DNA of 9,274 nt from CAYPYI01 sp964415085 (GTDB taxonomy: Bacteria > Bacillota > Clostridia > Tissierellales > Tissierellaceae). The stretch spans positions 1 through 9,274 of the forward strand of contig CAYPYI010000056.1 in the NCBI GenBank assembly GCA_964415085.1. Reading direction: 5' to 3'. The notes under the pieces were generated by a model. The model ran no database searches, was not told where the DNA came from, and was given only the letters and a program-made list of their open reading frames with translations. Positions within the stretch are counted from its first letter, which is position 1. Every line of letters begins with the position of its first letter. This document shows, piece after piece, positions 1-6,351 of the stretch. Position numbers and translations under genes: made by a program.

Positions 1-56
1 TAAAATAAATATTAAACTCTTTATTAAAATAAATATTAAACTCTTTATTAAAATAT
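1..56. repeat. 24-bp tandem direct repeat, two perfect copies
   Basis: Positions 1-24 and 25-48 are identical 24-base units (each begins TAAAATAAAT and ends CTCTTTAT). A third copy starts at 49 and matches for about seven bases before diverging. The array touches the left edge, so the true copy number may be larger. It lies beyond the terminator hairpin of the SLH gene and overlaps no open frame. Its role is unknown; replication slippage in AT-rich spacer DNA is the simplest explanation. Confidence 0.85.
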
Positions 57-59
57 AAA

Positions 60-122
60 AATAAATACTCCAACTTGTGATAATAGCCTATAATTAACTA
101 TTATTACAAAGGAGTATTTATT
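60..122 (-). terminator. Long two-part hairpin terminator of the SLH gene
   Basis: An outer 12-bp stem (60-71 with 111-122) encloses an inner 12-bp stem (75-86 with 98-109, one G-U pair) with an 11-base loop. Only a small internal mismatch at 72-74/110 separates the two stems. Read on the minus strand the structure starts about 38 bases after the SLH stop codon and is followed by a T-rich run (TTTTTATATTTT over the junction). It is longer and more AT-rich than a usual intrinsic terminator. The paired structure is plain in the sequence; the terminator role is inferred from position and the T-run. Confidence 0.65.
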
Positions 123-160
123 ATATTATTATATACTTTTATAAAATCTTTTTATAAATT

Positions 161-1237
161 TTATTCATTAACTAGTACATTACCTATTTTTACTCTATAT
201 CCTTCTTTATCTAATACTTTTACAGATTTATTAATTATATCAACATATGTTTTTGATACATTGATTTTACTATCATTTCCACCTGTTACTAATATTTTCC
301 AAACTTTACCTTTTCCATTTACTGTAGATTTACTGTTTATAGTCATTCTTTTTACTATTGCATTTTCATCTACTTGTAAGTTAAAGTCTCCATCTACCCT
401 ATCAATAAGGATATTTTCAACTAATGTATCTTCTTTTAGGCTTAATTCTCCACCTCTTACTATTATATTTCCCATTACTACTACATTTTCAAGTATTACA
501 TCTTCTTCTGCTACACCTTCAGCTATTATTAAATCTCCTCCGATTGTTTGATTTCTTATAATAACTGCTGGTTTATTAACTATTATATTTCCTTTATCAA
601 CCTTTTTGTAAATTCCTGGTTCATTTATTAATTGACCTATTATATTATCCATAAGTTGTAAGAACTCTTCTACTGTTATATTCCCTGTAGGATTAACTTT
701 TCCATTAGATCCATTTATATATTTTGCATTTATTAATGCATATATATCTTCTTTAGCCCAAGCAGATATTTTATTTAAATCGTCAAACTTTTTAGGCTCT
801 TCATTTGAATATAACTCTTTTACTTTAAAAGCTCTTGATATTACAGCAAAAGCTTCTTGTCTTGTAATTTTATCATTTGGATTTAATTTATCTTTAAATC
901 CTGTAAACATGCCCATATGAACTGCTTTTGCCATATCTTCAAAATACCAATCATCTATTGATACATCTGTAAAATTTGATATATCATCTTGATTGTGGCT
1001 ATTAAATATATTGTTCATAATACAAGCCATCTCTGATCTAAGTAAGTCTTCTTTTGGATTTAATCCATCTGGTATACCTTTAATTAAGTTGTTTTTAACT
1101 GCATTATTTAGTGCTTCTTTTGACCAACTACTACCTTTATTATTAAAATTATTATTATCTGCAAAGCTAGTTGTACTTAGTGTTACTATTATAAGAACTG
1201 TAATCAAAAAGATTAAAGTAACTTTTTTACTAAACAC
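161..1237 (-). CDS. Secreted SLH-domain protein with beta-helix-like C-terminal half
   Basis: This is a 358-residue secreted surface protein. Residues 1-26 form a signal peptide (FSKK, a long hydrophobic core, then SFA with cleavage before DNN). Three S-layer homology domains follow at about 36-78, 89-137 and 149-200. SLH domains of this family bind pyruvylated secondary wall polymers and hold proteins on the wall. The TRAE-type signature is LLRSE (65-69) in the first domain and ITRQE (124-128) in the second. In the third it is ITVEE (187-191), lacking the arginine, so that domain may bind poorly. Residues about 210-335 carry repeated short beta-strands of the kind 'NQTIGGDLIIAEGV' and 'NVVVMGNIIVRGGE', suggesting a small beta-helix or beta-solenoid; no catalytic motif is visible there. 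The GTG start at 1235-1237 is chosen because AAAGGAG lies 8 bases upstream; the overlapping ATG at 1237-1239 is in another frame and soon stops. The gene has its own promoter and terminator. The exact function of the C-terminal half is unknown. Confidence 0.9.
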   Translation of the reverse strand: MFSKKVTLIFLITVLIIVTLSTTSFADNNNFNNKGSSWSKEALNNAVKNNLIKGIPDGLNPKEDLLRSEMACIMNNIFNSHNQDDISNFTDVSIDDWYFEDMAKAVHMGMFTGFKDKLNPNDKITRQEAFAVISRAFKVKELYSNEEPKKFDDLNKISAWAKEDIYALINAKYINGSNGKVNPTGNITVEEFLQLMDNIIGQLINEPGIYKKVDKGNIIVNKPAVIIRNQTIGGDLIIAEGVAEEDVILENVVVMGNIIVRGGELSLKEDTLVENILIDRVDGDFNLQVDENAIVKRMTINSKSTVNGKGKVWKILVTGGNDSKINVSKTYVDIINKSVKVLDKEGYRVKIGNVLVNE

Positions 1238-1245
1238 ATAACCCT

Positions 1246-1252
1246 CTCCTTT
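1246..1252 (-). promoter_or_regulatory. Ribosome binding site that fixes a GTG start
   Basis: The minus strand reads AAAGGAG here, 8 bases before the GTG at 1235-1237. The start region reads ATGTG, so an ATG overlaps the GTG, but its frame hits a stop after eight codons. The GTG frame gives the signal peptide and SLH domains, so the site selects GTG. Confidence 0.8.
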
Positions 1253-1291
1253 ATTTTAAGTTTACAAATACTTTTAGTATATGATTATTAC

Positions 1292-1320
1292 ATTATATAA
1301 TTAAATCTTTCTTTATTCAA
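1292..1320 (-). promoter_or_regulatory. Sigma-A-type promoter of the SLH gene
   Basis: On the minus strand TTGAAT (1315-1320) and a perfect TATAAT (1292-1297) are separated by 17 bases (1298-1314). The predicted transcript starts near 1285 and has a leader of roughly 45-50 bases that ends in the AAAGGAG site. The -35 box abuts the T-run of the upstream chemoreceptor terminator, which supports separate transcription of the SLH gene. A small 5-bp AT stem (1268-1280) lies in the leader and is probably not significant. Confidence 0.75.
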
Positions 1321-1322
1321 AT

Positions 1323-1354
1323 AAAAGAAACTAAGAAGAGTCTTCTTAGTTTCT
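1323..1354 (-). terminator. Intrinsic terminator of the chemoreceptor gene
   Basis: A perfect 13-bp stem (1326-1338 with 1342-1354) with a 3-base loop begins four bases after the chemoreceptor stop codon. On the minus strand it runs into a T-rich tract (TTTTATTTG). The complementary A-run on the other side is short, so action toward the minus-strand gene is favoured. Confidence 0.85.
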
Positions 1355-1358
1355 AATC

Positions 1359-2495
1359 TTAATATTTAAATTTACTTGTTTGAACCTGTAGTTCTGATGC
1401 TAAACTGGCAAGTTCTGTTGCCGCGTTTGCTATTTCAGAAATAGCTGCTGTTTGTTCTTCACTGGCTGCTGTTACAGACTCTGAATTTTCAAGAGTCGAC
1501 TGTGATTTTTCTGTAATATCTTCAAATATTTCTAGTATACCTTCTGCACCTGTATAAATCTTTCCTACTACCTCATTAACATCTTCCATCTGACTTGCTA
1601 CTTGGCTTACTTCTTCTTCTATAACTATAAATTTCTCGTTAGATTCATTTACCACTGTAACACTTTTATTAATTTTTTCATTACTTTTGGACATACTTTC
1701 TACAGCTAAAGATACATCTTCTTGTATTTGTTTAATTAAATTTGATATTTCTATAGTAGAATCTTTAGATTCCTCTGCTAATTTTCTTACTTCTTCTGCT
1801 ACTACAGAGAATCCTCTTCCCGCATCTCCTGCTCTTGCAGCTTCTATTGCTGCATTTAATGCAAGTAAGTTTGTTTGTTCTGCTATATTTCCAATTGTTT
1901 CTACTATTGCCCCTATTTTTTCTGAATTCTCATTAAGCCTATTTATATCATCTGTTGTTTTTAATGTTGATTTTTTTACATCAAGTATTGTCTCTTCTGC
2001 TTCTGCTGATGATTTTAACCCATCAACAGATGAATTTTTTGTATTATCAACTGACTTATTTATCTTTATAATATTATCATTTAAATTATTTATTAAATCA
2101 GCCATATCATGAACATCTTCTCTTGATTGTTTTACAGTTTCAAGCTGATCTGAAGCCATTTTTGATACGCCTTCTATGTTTGATGAAATTTCCTCAGTTG
2201 AAGCTGAAACCTCTTCTGATGTTGCAGATAATTCTTGTGATGTTGCTGCAACTTGAGCTGATGAATCATTTATTTTCTTAAGCATATTACTTAAATTTTC
2301 AGAAATATTATTAAATGAACCTGCCAAAACCCCAATCTCATCTTTTGCTTTTACATCTATTTTTTGTGTAAAGTCTCCCTCAGATATTTTATTTGCTTTT
2401 TCTATTAAGTTTCCTAATGGATTCATAAGTCTTCCTATTAATATATAGAAAATTACAAATATAACTACTGCTACAATTAAAATAAATATGCTCAT
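1359..2495 (-). CDS. C-terminal fragment of the chemoreceptor: TM2, HAMP and signalling domain
   Basis: This 378-residue open frame begins at an internal methionine just inside the second membrane segment (residues 1-22 of the fragment). HAMP follows (about 23-73, with GDFTQKI and DEIGVLAGSFN). The rest is a heptad-rich coiled coil. The hairpin tip that contacts CheA and CheW is intact at about 202-242, with the near-invariant core EQTNLLALNAAIEAARAG and then GRGFSVVAEEVRKLAEES. Methylation-type Gln/Glu pairs are visible at ATSEE (91-95) and ASEEQTAAI (344-352). No CheR-tethering pentapeptide is seen at the C terminus. Independent translation is doubtful: AAAAGGA directly abuts the first ATG with no proper spacing. 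A second internal ATG (M24, in GRLMNP) has AGGAAG four bases upstream and would give a soluble HAMP-signalling protein. It most likely belongs to the single broken gene. Confidence 0.6.
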   Translation of the reverse strand: MSIFILIVAVVIFVIFYILIGRLMNPLGNLIEKANKISEGDFTQKIDVKAKDEIGVLAGSFNNISENLSNMLKKINDSSAQVAATSQELSATSEEVSASTEEISSNIEGVSKMASDQLETVKQSREDVHDMADLINNLNDNIIKINKSVDNTKNSSVDGLKSSAEAEETILDVKKSTLKTTDDINRLNENSEKIGAIVETIGNIAEQTNLLALNAAIEAARAGDAGRGFSVVAEEVRKLAEESKDSTIEISNLIKQIQEDVSLAVESMSKSNEKINKSVTVVNESNEKFIVIEEEVSQVASQMEDVNEVVGKIYTGAEGILEIFEDITEKSQSTLENSESVTAASEEQTAAISEIANAATELASLASELQVQTSKFKY

Positions 2496-2540
2496 TCCTT
2501 TTAGAACATTTCTATTATAATTAACTACTACATCTCTATT

Positions 2541-3332
2541 TTATGTATATTTTAAAAATCCACCAACTTGACCATCATAAAGCCTAAGAGGTACTAAAAG
2601 GACGTTGTCTTTTTTATCTTTAGTTCTTTTTATTACTACTTCATTTGATAAGATATTTTGAATATCTTCATCTTCTTCCACTAAAAATAAGTCCTCATCT
2701 GCAGTTAATGATACTAATTCTGATTTGTTATCTTCATTAAATTTGTAAATATAAAACTCTCCACCATATAATTCTTTTAGTTGATCTATAAAGACCTTTT
2801 CAATATCTGAACCATACTCAAAACTTCCAATATGTTTTCCTTCATATTCAATTGGTAATACTACCCTCATACCAAAACCTGCTACTCCCTCTTCTAAACC
2901 ACTAACTTCTTTTTTTAATTTGTTAGCAAGATTTACAGTATTTCTAAATCCTGATAAATCATCTCCATATTTTTCTGGCATATGAAGCCTTAAAAATGAT
3001 CTTGAACCTGGAAGATGAAATTGAGCTTGAGAAAATTTATGATTTACTTTTCTGTAGGTTTCTAGTGTTAAAGCTAATAATTCTTTCCTATCTCTTTTAG
3101 CAAAGGCTTCTTTTATTTCCCTAGAATTTGCTATATTAATAGCACTTAACCTTGCTACTTCAAGTTCCTTATCAATATCTTCTTTGATATAATCACTTAA
3201 ACTACTGAGTCTTTGCTCCTCATTTTCTTCTAGAAGTTTATTAGTAGATTTTGCCATATAAACTCCAGTTATTGCCAGCATTACTACAAGCATTACAATT
3301 ATTCCAAAAGTAATTTTGTTCTTTAATGACAT
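2541..3332 (-). CDS. N-terminal fragment of the chemoreceptor: TM1 and dCache_3-like sensor
   Basis: This 263-residue frame holds one membrane segment (8-26) and an extracellular sensor ending a few residues before where TM2 would begin. The stretch AQFHLPGSRSFLRLHMPEKY (103-122), then GDDLSGFRNTV, and IEYEGKHIGSFEYG (161-174) matches my memory of the dCache_3 sensor family, which binds small ligands outside the cell. If the TAA is real, the product is a sensor anchored by TM1 alone with no HAMP or signalling part, so it could not signal through CheA. Start: ATG at 3330-3332 with AGAGGGG 7 bases upstream. The ligand cannot be named from sequence. Confidence 0.7.
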   Translation of the reverse strand: MSLKNKITFGIIVMLVVMLAITGVYMAKSTNKLLEENEEQRLSSLSDYIKEDIDKELEVARLSAINIANSREIKEAFAKRDRKELLALTLETYRKVNHKFSQAQFHLPGSRSFLRLHMPEKYGDDLSGFRNTVNLANKLKKEVSGLEEGVAGFGMRVVLPIEYEGKHIGSFEYGSDIEKVFIDQLKELYGGEFYIYKFNEDNKSELVSLTADEDLFLVEEDEDIQNILSNEVVIKRTKDKKDNVLLVPLRLYDGQVGGFLKYT

Positions 3333-3382
3333 TAACTATCCCCTCTTTTTATGTATAATTTATGTAATAATTTACCACTTCT

Positions 3383-3399
3383 AAATTATACTATAATTT
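3383..3399. promoter_or_regulatory. Perfect 17-bp palindrome over the chemoreceptor -10 box
   Basis: AAATTATA-C-TATAATTT is a perfect inverted repeat of two 8-base arms around one base. It covers the proposed TATAAT (3385-3390) of the chemoreceptor promoter, which is where a repressor operator would sit. AT-rich DNA gives such palindromes by chance, so an operator role is only a possibility. Confidence 0.35.
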
Positions 3400-3415
3400 G
3401 TCATTTTTTGAACAA
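3385..3415 (-). promoter_or_regulatory. Possible promoter of the chemoreceptor gene
   Basis: On the minus strand a perfect TATAAT (3385-3390) lies 52 bases before the ATG. Candidate -35 boxes are TTCAAA (3407-3412, 16-base spacing) or TTGTTC (3410-3415, 19-base spacing), both imperfect. No flagellar sigma-D pattern (TAAA ... GCCGATAA) is seen, although chemoreceptors often use one. Confidence 0.45.
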
Positions 3416-3671
3416 AGACATTCATTTTTATACAGAAAAGTTATATTTTTATTCTTTTTTTACCTTTTTTTGCAAAGCCAATCTTTTTTTTGCAGTTATT
3501 CTATATTAAATCTTAAAATATCCATTAATATAAATAATATTTTTGCCTATTCATTATCTTTTTTATTACGCTCTTTTTATTATTTTTATTTTTTATCTCA
3601 TTATTTTATTATTCTCTTATTCTATTATTCTATTATTCTTTTATTCTTTTATTATATTATTCCTATAATTT
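3400..3671. repeat. Intergenic pyrimidine-rich, low-complexity spacer with TATTC repeats
   Basis: The plus strand is almost entirely T, A and some C. From about 3600 to 3662 it carries short irregular repeats such as TTATTCTATTATTC and TTTTATTC. This is the spacer between the stop of the AraC-GH39 gene and the chemoreceptor promoter. I see no GC-containing hairpin here that would serve as a good terminator for the upstream gene. A 109-codon plus-strand open frame across it encodes only F, I, L, Y and S runs and is not credible. Two TTTTTTTGCA elements (3465-3474 and 3485-3494) repeat with a 20-base period. Confidence 0.6.
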
Positions 3672-5984
3672 TTATATTCTTTTTATTTTTAATAGAACTA
3701 CATCATTTGGTTTTTTTAATATGCTAAGATCTTTACATCCATTAGATTCGAAAAAACATGCTTCTAGATCAGGTTTATATCTGTTTTGTATTAAGTCGAT
3801 TTCATCTTTTTCTATGCTAAGATATGCCCTCTTATCATCTATGAAGGTTTCTTTTATCCAGTCACCTTTACTTGATAGTATATATTTACTCATTTTATAT
3901 AAACCATTTAATCCAGCAATTGTAAAATTAACATTCTTACTTGATAAAATATAATTTTCATATCCATATTTATATATATTGTCTATATATACATCATAAT
4001 CCTCATACAAGTAAATACTTAATTCCCTTTTATTTTGATCTCTGGCAGCTATGATTCCTGGTTGTATCATAACCACTTCTCCCTTAACTTGAGATAACAT
4101 TTTATATGCATAATATGGACTTTGTTTTATTCCAAATATATCAGTAAATTTTCCAATAATTTTTTTATAATTATTATATGTTATATTTGACCCAATTAAA
4201 ATATATCCACTTTTTTGGAGGTATATATGAATTTTAGCTAAAAATAAATTATAATATATTATATTTTCCTCTGATAACACATCATCATCATTAACTTTAT
4301 AATTAAATCCAGCTACTATAGGAATCTCTCCATATTTTATATTTATATATTTTTTTATATCATCTAGTAAATTTATCATATATTTTACAGAACTTCCCAT
4401 TATCATCTCTAGCCCTATATCAAAATTTATAAAATCTGGCTTTCTAACAAGTTCAAATAATCTATCCATAGCCTCAAAATCTTTATATTTAGATATCTCA
4501 CCAAAGTATATACCAAAATTTTCAGCATTAGAATAAGCATTTTCTCTTAGAATTTTTCTAAATTCTTCTATATGTTTTACTAAATTATTAAGGTCTTCTT
4601 TTCCTATTAAATAATCTTTCATATTAGGAATATACATCTCAAAAATATACTTATTAACTTTATCATAACCTATCATTACATATAATAGGTTTATCTTATC
4701 CCTTAACACATCATAATAACTTTCATAACTACTTATAGCTTTACTTAAGTCAACTTCAGAATAATTTATCCTTACGAATGGAGTAATATCATTTTTATTC
4801 ATCACATTTACTAGTATATTAAATTCTTTATCAGAAACTTTTTCTTTATTGTTATCTGATTTTATAACATAGAGTTCTTCTCCATCATAGTATAGTTCAA
4901 TTATTAAGTATTCTGGATCTAACTCTTCTAATTTTTCTGAAATATCTATTACATTAAACTCTGTAGTCAATATACAATCAAGATGCAATACATTTGTAAG
5001 GCCTTCTTTTATGCATATATTGTTTGTTTTTACATCAATAATATGTTTATTATCTGATTCTTTTTTCCTGTTTTTAGCATTGGTTGTATAGATATATTCT
5101 ATAAACATCTGTGTGTTAATATCTAAAAATAAAGGACTTATTCTTTCTATGTTTTCTATATTCATATATTTCTGTCTAAATTTACTTGGTGAAATGTCAA
5201 ATACTTTTCTAAAGGTATTATTAAATGTTTTTATACTAGTAAAACCTGATTTAACAGCTACTTGGGAAATTTTTAGTTGTGTATTTATTAATAAGTCTAC
5301 AGCTAAATTCATTTTTATTTTTAATAAATAATCTGTATAATTTTCTCCAATAATCTTTTTAAATGTTCTTGATAGGTATGAATAACTTATATTATAGCTA
5401 TTTGCTATTTTATCTAGGCCTGTATCTTCTTCATTTTTTATATTATCAGGTAGTCTTTTTATAATATCTGCTACTAAGTATTTAATGTCGTTATTTTTTT
5501 CAAATGTGCACATAAGTTGTTTTTTCTCAAGTCTTGATATTATATTTACCATTTTATTTATATAAACGATTACCTTACTATTTCTATCCGATTCTAAAAT
5601 TTCTGTATCAATAAATGTAAGATAAATATTTCCTAATATATTAATTAGTTCATCCTTAACTTTATTATCCAGTTTATTTATTATAATATTATTATTATCA
5701 ATATTTCCCATTTTCTCTAATCCTTTACAATCACATTGTAAAAATAATAAGATATTATCCTCATCACTTGGAGTTATCCTATGAACTAAGTTAGGACTTA
5801 TTATATATATATCCCCTGCATTTAATTGTTTACTTTCAAATTCAGTTGTTATTTTTATACTTCCTTTTACTATATAAAATATTTCTAAAAAATCATGAAC
5901 CATAACTTCCTCTGAATATATTCTTGATAGATAAGATCTATAGTTATTAAATTTTTTTGCAAGTATTATTTTTTGATTAAACAT
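3672..5984 (-). CDS. AraC-family regulator fused to a degenerate GH39-like domain
   Basis: This 770-residue protein is a probable carbohydrate-responsive transcription factor. Residues about 20-85 form an AraC-type cupin (VHDFLEIFYIVKGSIKI, then LNAGDIYIISPNLVHRI). Residues about 185-275 form a complete AraC DNA-binding domain with two helix-turn-helices (LDKIANSYNISYSYLSRTFK and ISQVAVKSGFTSIKTFNNTF, then SPSKFRQKY). Residues about 315-770 resemble glycoside hydrolase family 39 (beta-xylosidase fold): PFVRINYSEVDL (402-413), YIFEMYIPNMKDYL (446-459), QSPYYAYKMLSQVKGEVV (621-638) and a C-terminal beta domain ending KKPNDVVLLKI. By my recall of the family, FE-W-NEPN-KDF at the acid/base site is here FEMYIPNMKDY (448-458), and TEWN at the nucleophile is AGFN (558-561). 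Both catalytic Glu appear lost, so I infer a binding role rather than hydrolysis. The start is uncertain: no ribosome site precedes the ATG, and the frame stays open upstream (codons for NDQNY) into the assembly gap. The promoter is also hidden there. No sugar-use genes are visible nearby. Confidence 0.85.
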   Translation of the reverse strand: MFNQKIILAKKFNNYRSYLSRIYSEEVMVHDFLEIFYIVKGSIKITTEFESKQLNAGDIYIISPNLVHRITPSDEDNILLFLQCDCKGLEKMGNIDNNNIIINKLDNKVKDELINILGNIYLTFIDTEILESDRNSKVIVYINKMVNIISRLEKKQLMCTFEKNNDIKYLVADIIKRLPDNIKNEEDTGLDKIANSYNISYSYLSRTFKKIIGENYTDYLLKIKMNLAVDLLINTQLKISQVAVKSGFTSIKTFNNTFRKVFDISPSKFRQKYMNIENIERISPLFLDINTQMFIEYIYTTNAKNRKKESDNKHIIDVKTNNICIKEGLTNVLHLDCILTTEFNVIDISEKLEELDPEYLIIELYYDGEELYVIKSDNNKEKVSDKEFNILVNVMNKNDITPFVRINYSEVDLSKAISSYESYYDVLRDKINLLYVMIGYDKVNKYIFEMYIPNMKDYLIGKEDLNNLVKHIEEFRKILRENAYSNAENFGIYFGEISKYKDFEAMDRLFELVRKPDFINFDIGLEMIMGSSVKYMINLLDDIKKYINIKYGEIPIVAGFNYKVNDDDVLSEENIIYYNLFLAKIHIYLQKSGYILIGSNITYNNYKKIIGKFTDIFGIKQSPYYAYKMLSQVKGEVVMIQPGIIAARDQNKRELSIYLYEDYDVYIDNIYKYGYENYILSSKNVNFTIAGLNGLYKMSKYILSSKGDWIKETFIDDKRAYLSIEKDEIDLIQNRYKPDLEACFFESNGCKDLSILKKPNDVVLLKIKRI

Positions 5985-6001
5985 GTAATTTTGATCATTA
6001 T

Positions 6002-6101
6002 NNNNNNNNNNNNNNNNNNNNNNNNNNNNNNNNNNNNNNNNNNNNNNNNNNNNNNNNNNNNNNNNNNNNNNNNNNNNNNNNNNNNNNNNNNNNNNNNNNN
6101 N
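6002..6101. other. Assembly gap of 100 N
   Basis: Exactly 100 N, the usual placeholder for a gap of unknown length. It hides the upstream region and possibly the true start of the AraC-GH39 gene. The real distance to the sequence on the right is unknown. Confidence 0.99.
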
Positions 6102-6137
6102 TTAAGCATAAGAATTTTATTTTATCTAAATCAAAAA

Positions 6138-6175
6138 ATTACTATTATTGTTAAAGCTTTACAATAACTAGTAAT
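6138..6175 (-). terminator. Imperfect palindromic hairpin with T-run (second of two)
   Basis: Arms 6138-6150/6152 and 6161/6162-6175 pair almost throughout around a central AAAGCTTT, with single-base bulges at 6151 and 6168. On the minus strand the stem is followed directly by a run of T (complement of the A-run 6133-6137). It lies about 33 bases beyond the first hairpin with no gene between, so it may be a back-up terminator, the 3' end of a small RNA, or an operator for the AraC-type gene across the gap. AT-rich composition lowers certainty. Confidence 0.45.
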
Positions 6176-6201
6176 ATTTCTATCTTTTTATCCATTATTT
6201 C

Positions 6202-6247
6202 AAAAAATAAACAAGGAATACCTTTTTTATCTAAGTTTTCCTTGTTT
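6202..6247 (-). terminator. Hairpin terminator downstream of the lipoprotein gene
   Basis: AAACAAGGAA (6209-6218) pairs perfectly with TTCCTTGTTT (6238-6247), a 10-bp stem with a 19-base loop. On the minus strand it is followed by TTATTTTTT (with one A). It starts about 104 bases after the lipoprotein stop. The plus-strand side is also followed by a T-rich tract, so it could act in both directions. Confidence 0.6.
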
Positions 6248-6288
6248 TATTTTAATTTTAAGTAAAAATAAAATTATTTTCTTATATA

Positions 6289-6312
6289 TATTAAGTAACC
6301 TATTAAGTAATC
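6289..6312. repeat. Two tandem 12-base copies (TATTAAGTAAYC)
   Basis: TATTAAGTAACC (6289-6300) is followed directly by TATTAAGTAATC (6301-6312), 11 of 12 bases identical. It sits in the 3' untranslated part of the lipoprotein gene. No role is suggested by the sequence beyond a local duplication. Confidence 0.6.
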
Positions 6313-6351
6313 TATAGAATTATTTCTATTTATAATAGCTAAATTTAAAAC

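Larger units (their letters stand above)
1359..3332 (-). pseudogene. Methyl-accepting chemotaxis protein interrupted by one in-frame TAA
   Basis: Read as one frame this is a membrane chemoreceptor of 657 codons, a normal length for the family. It has an N-terminal membrane segment (about 8-26), an extracellular dCache_3-like sensor (about 35-262), a second membrane segment (about 280-301), HAMP (about 302-352) and a complete cytoplasmic signalling coiled coil to the end. Codon 264 is TAA (complement of 2541-2543), between ...GGFLKYT and NRDVVV.... The frame is identical on both sides: the two open frames are offset by 837 bases, or 279 codons. There is no indel, and the 15 codons between the stop and the next ATG read as normal coding sequence leading into the second membrane segment. 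One substitution from CAA, AAA or GAA would create the stop. Other genes here end at TAA normally, so genome-wide recoding of TAA is excluded. The cause is either a recent nonsense mutation or a sequence error. A ribosome site (AGAGGGG, 3340-3346) precedes the ATG by 7 bases, and a strong terminator follows. Confidence 0.85.

Noticed and set aside
1238..1291. Riboswitch in the SLH leader
   Set aside because: The leader is only about 50 bases, with a single 5-bp AT stem, too short for a known riboswitch aptamer.
1687..2112. Plus-strand open frame of 141 codons opposite the chemoreceptor signalling domain
   Set aside because: It is a shadow of the conserved coiled-coil coding sequence; the minus-strand frame holds the clear family motifs.
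2496..2543. Frameshift as the cause of the split chemoreceptor
   Set aside because: The two open frames are separated by a multiple of three (837 bases between starts), and the intervening codons read through in frame; only the TAA interrupts.
1359..3332. Alternative genetic code in which TAA is sense
   Set aside because: The SLH, AraC-GH39, lipoprotein and chemoreceptor C-terminal frames all end at TAA at sensible protein ends, so TAA is a stop here.
3600..3665. CRISPR array or structured repeat in the TATTC-rich tract
   Set aside because: Units are short, irregular and lack spacers of constant length; this is simple-sequence DNA.
3398..3727. Plus-strand open frame of 109 codons in the spacer before the AraC-GH39 gene
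   Set aside because: It starts at TTG without a ribosome site, consists almost only of F, I, L, Y and S from T-rich low-complexity DNA, and overlaps the real gene at its end.
5973..6167. Plus-strand open frame running across the gap
   Set aside because: More than half of it is N; the flanking codons have no recognisable features.
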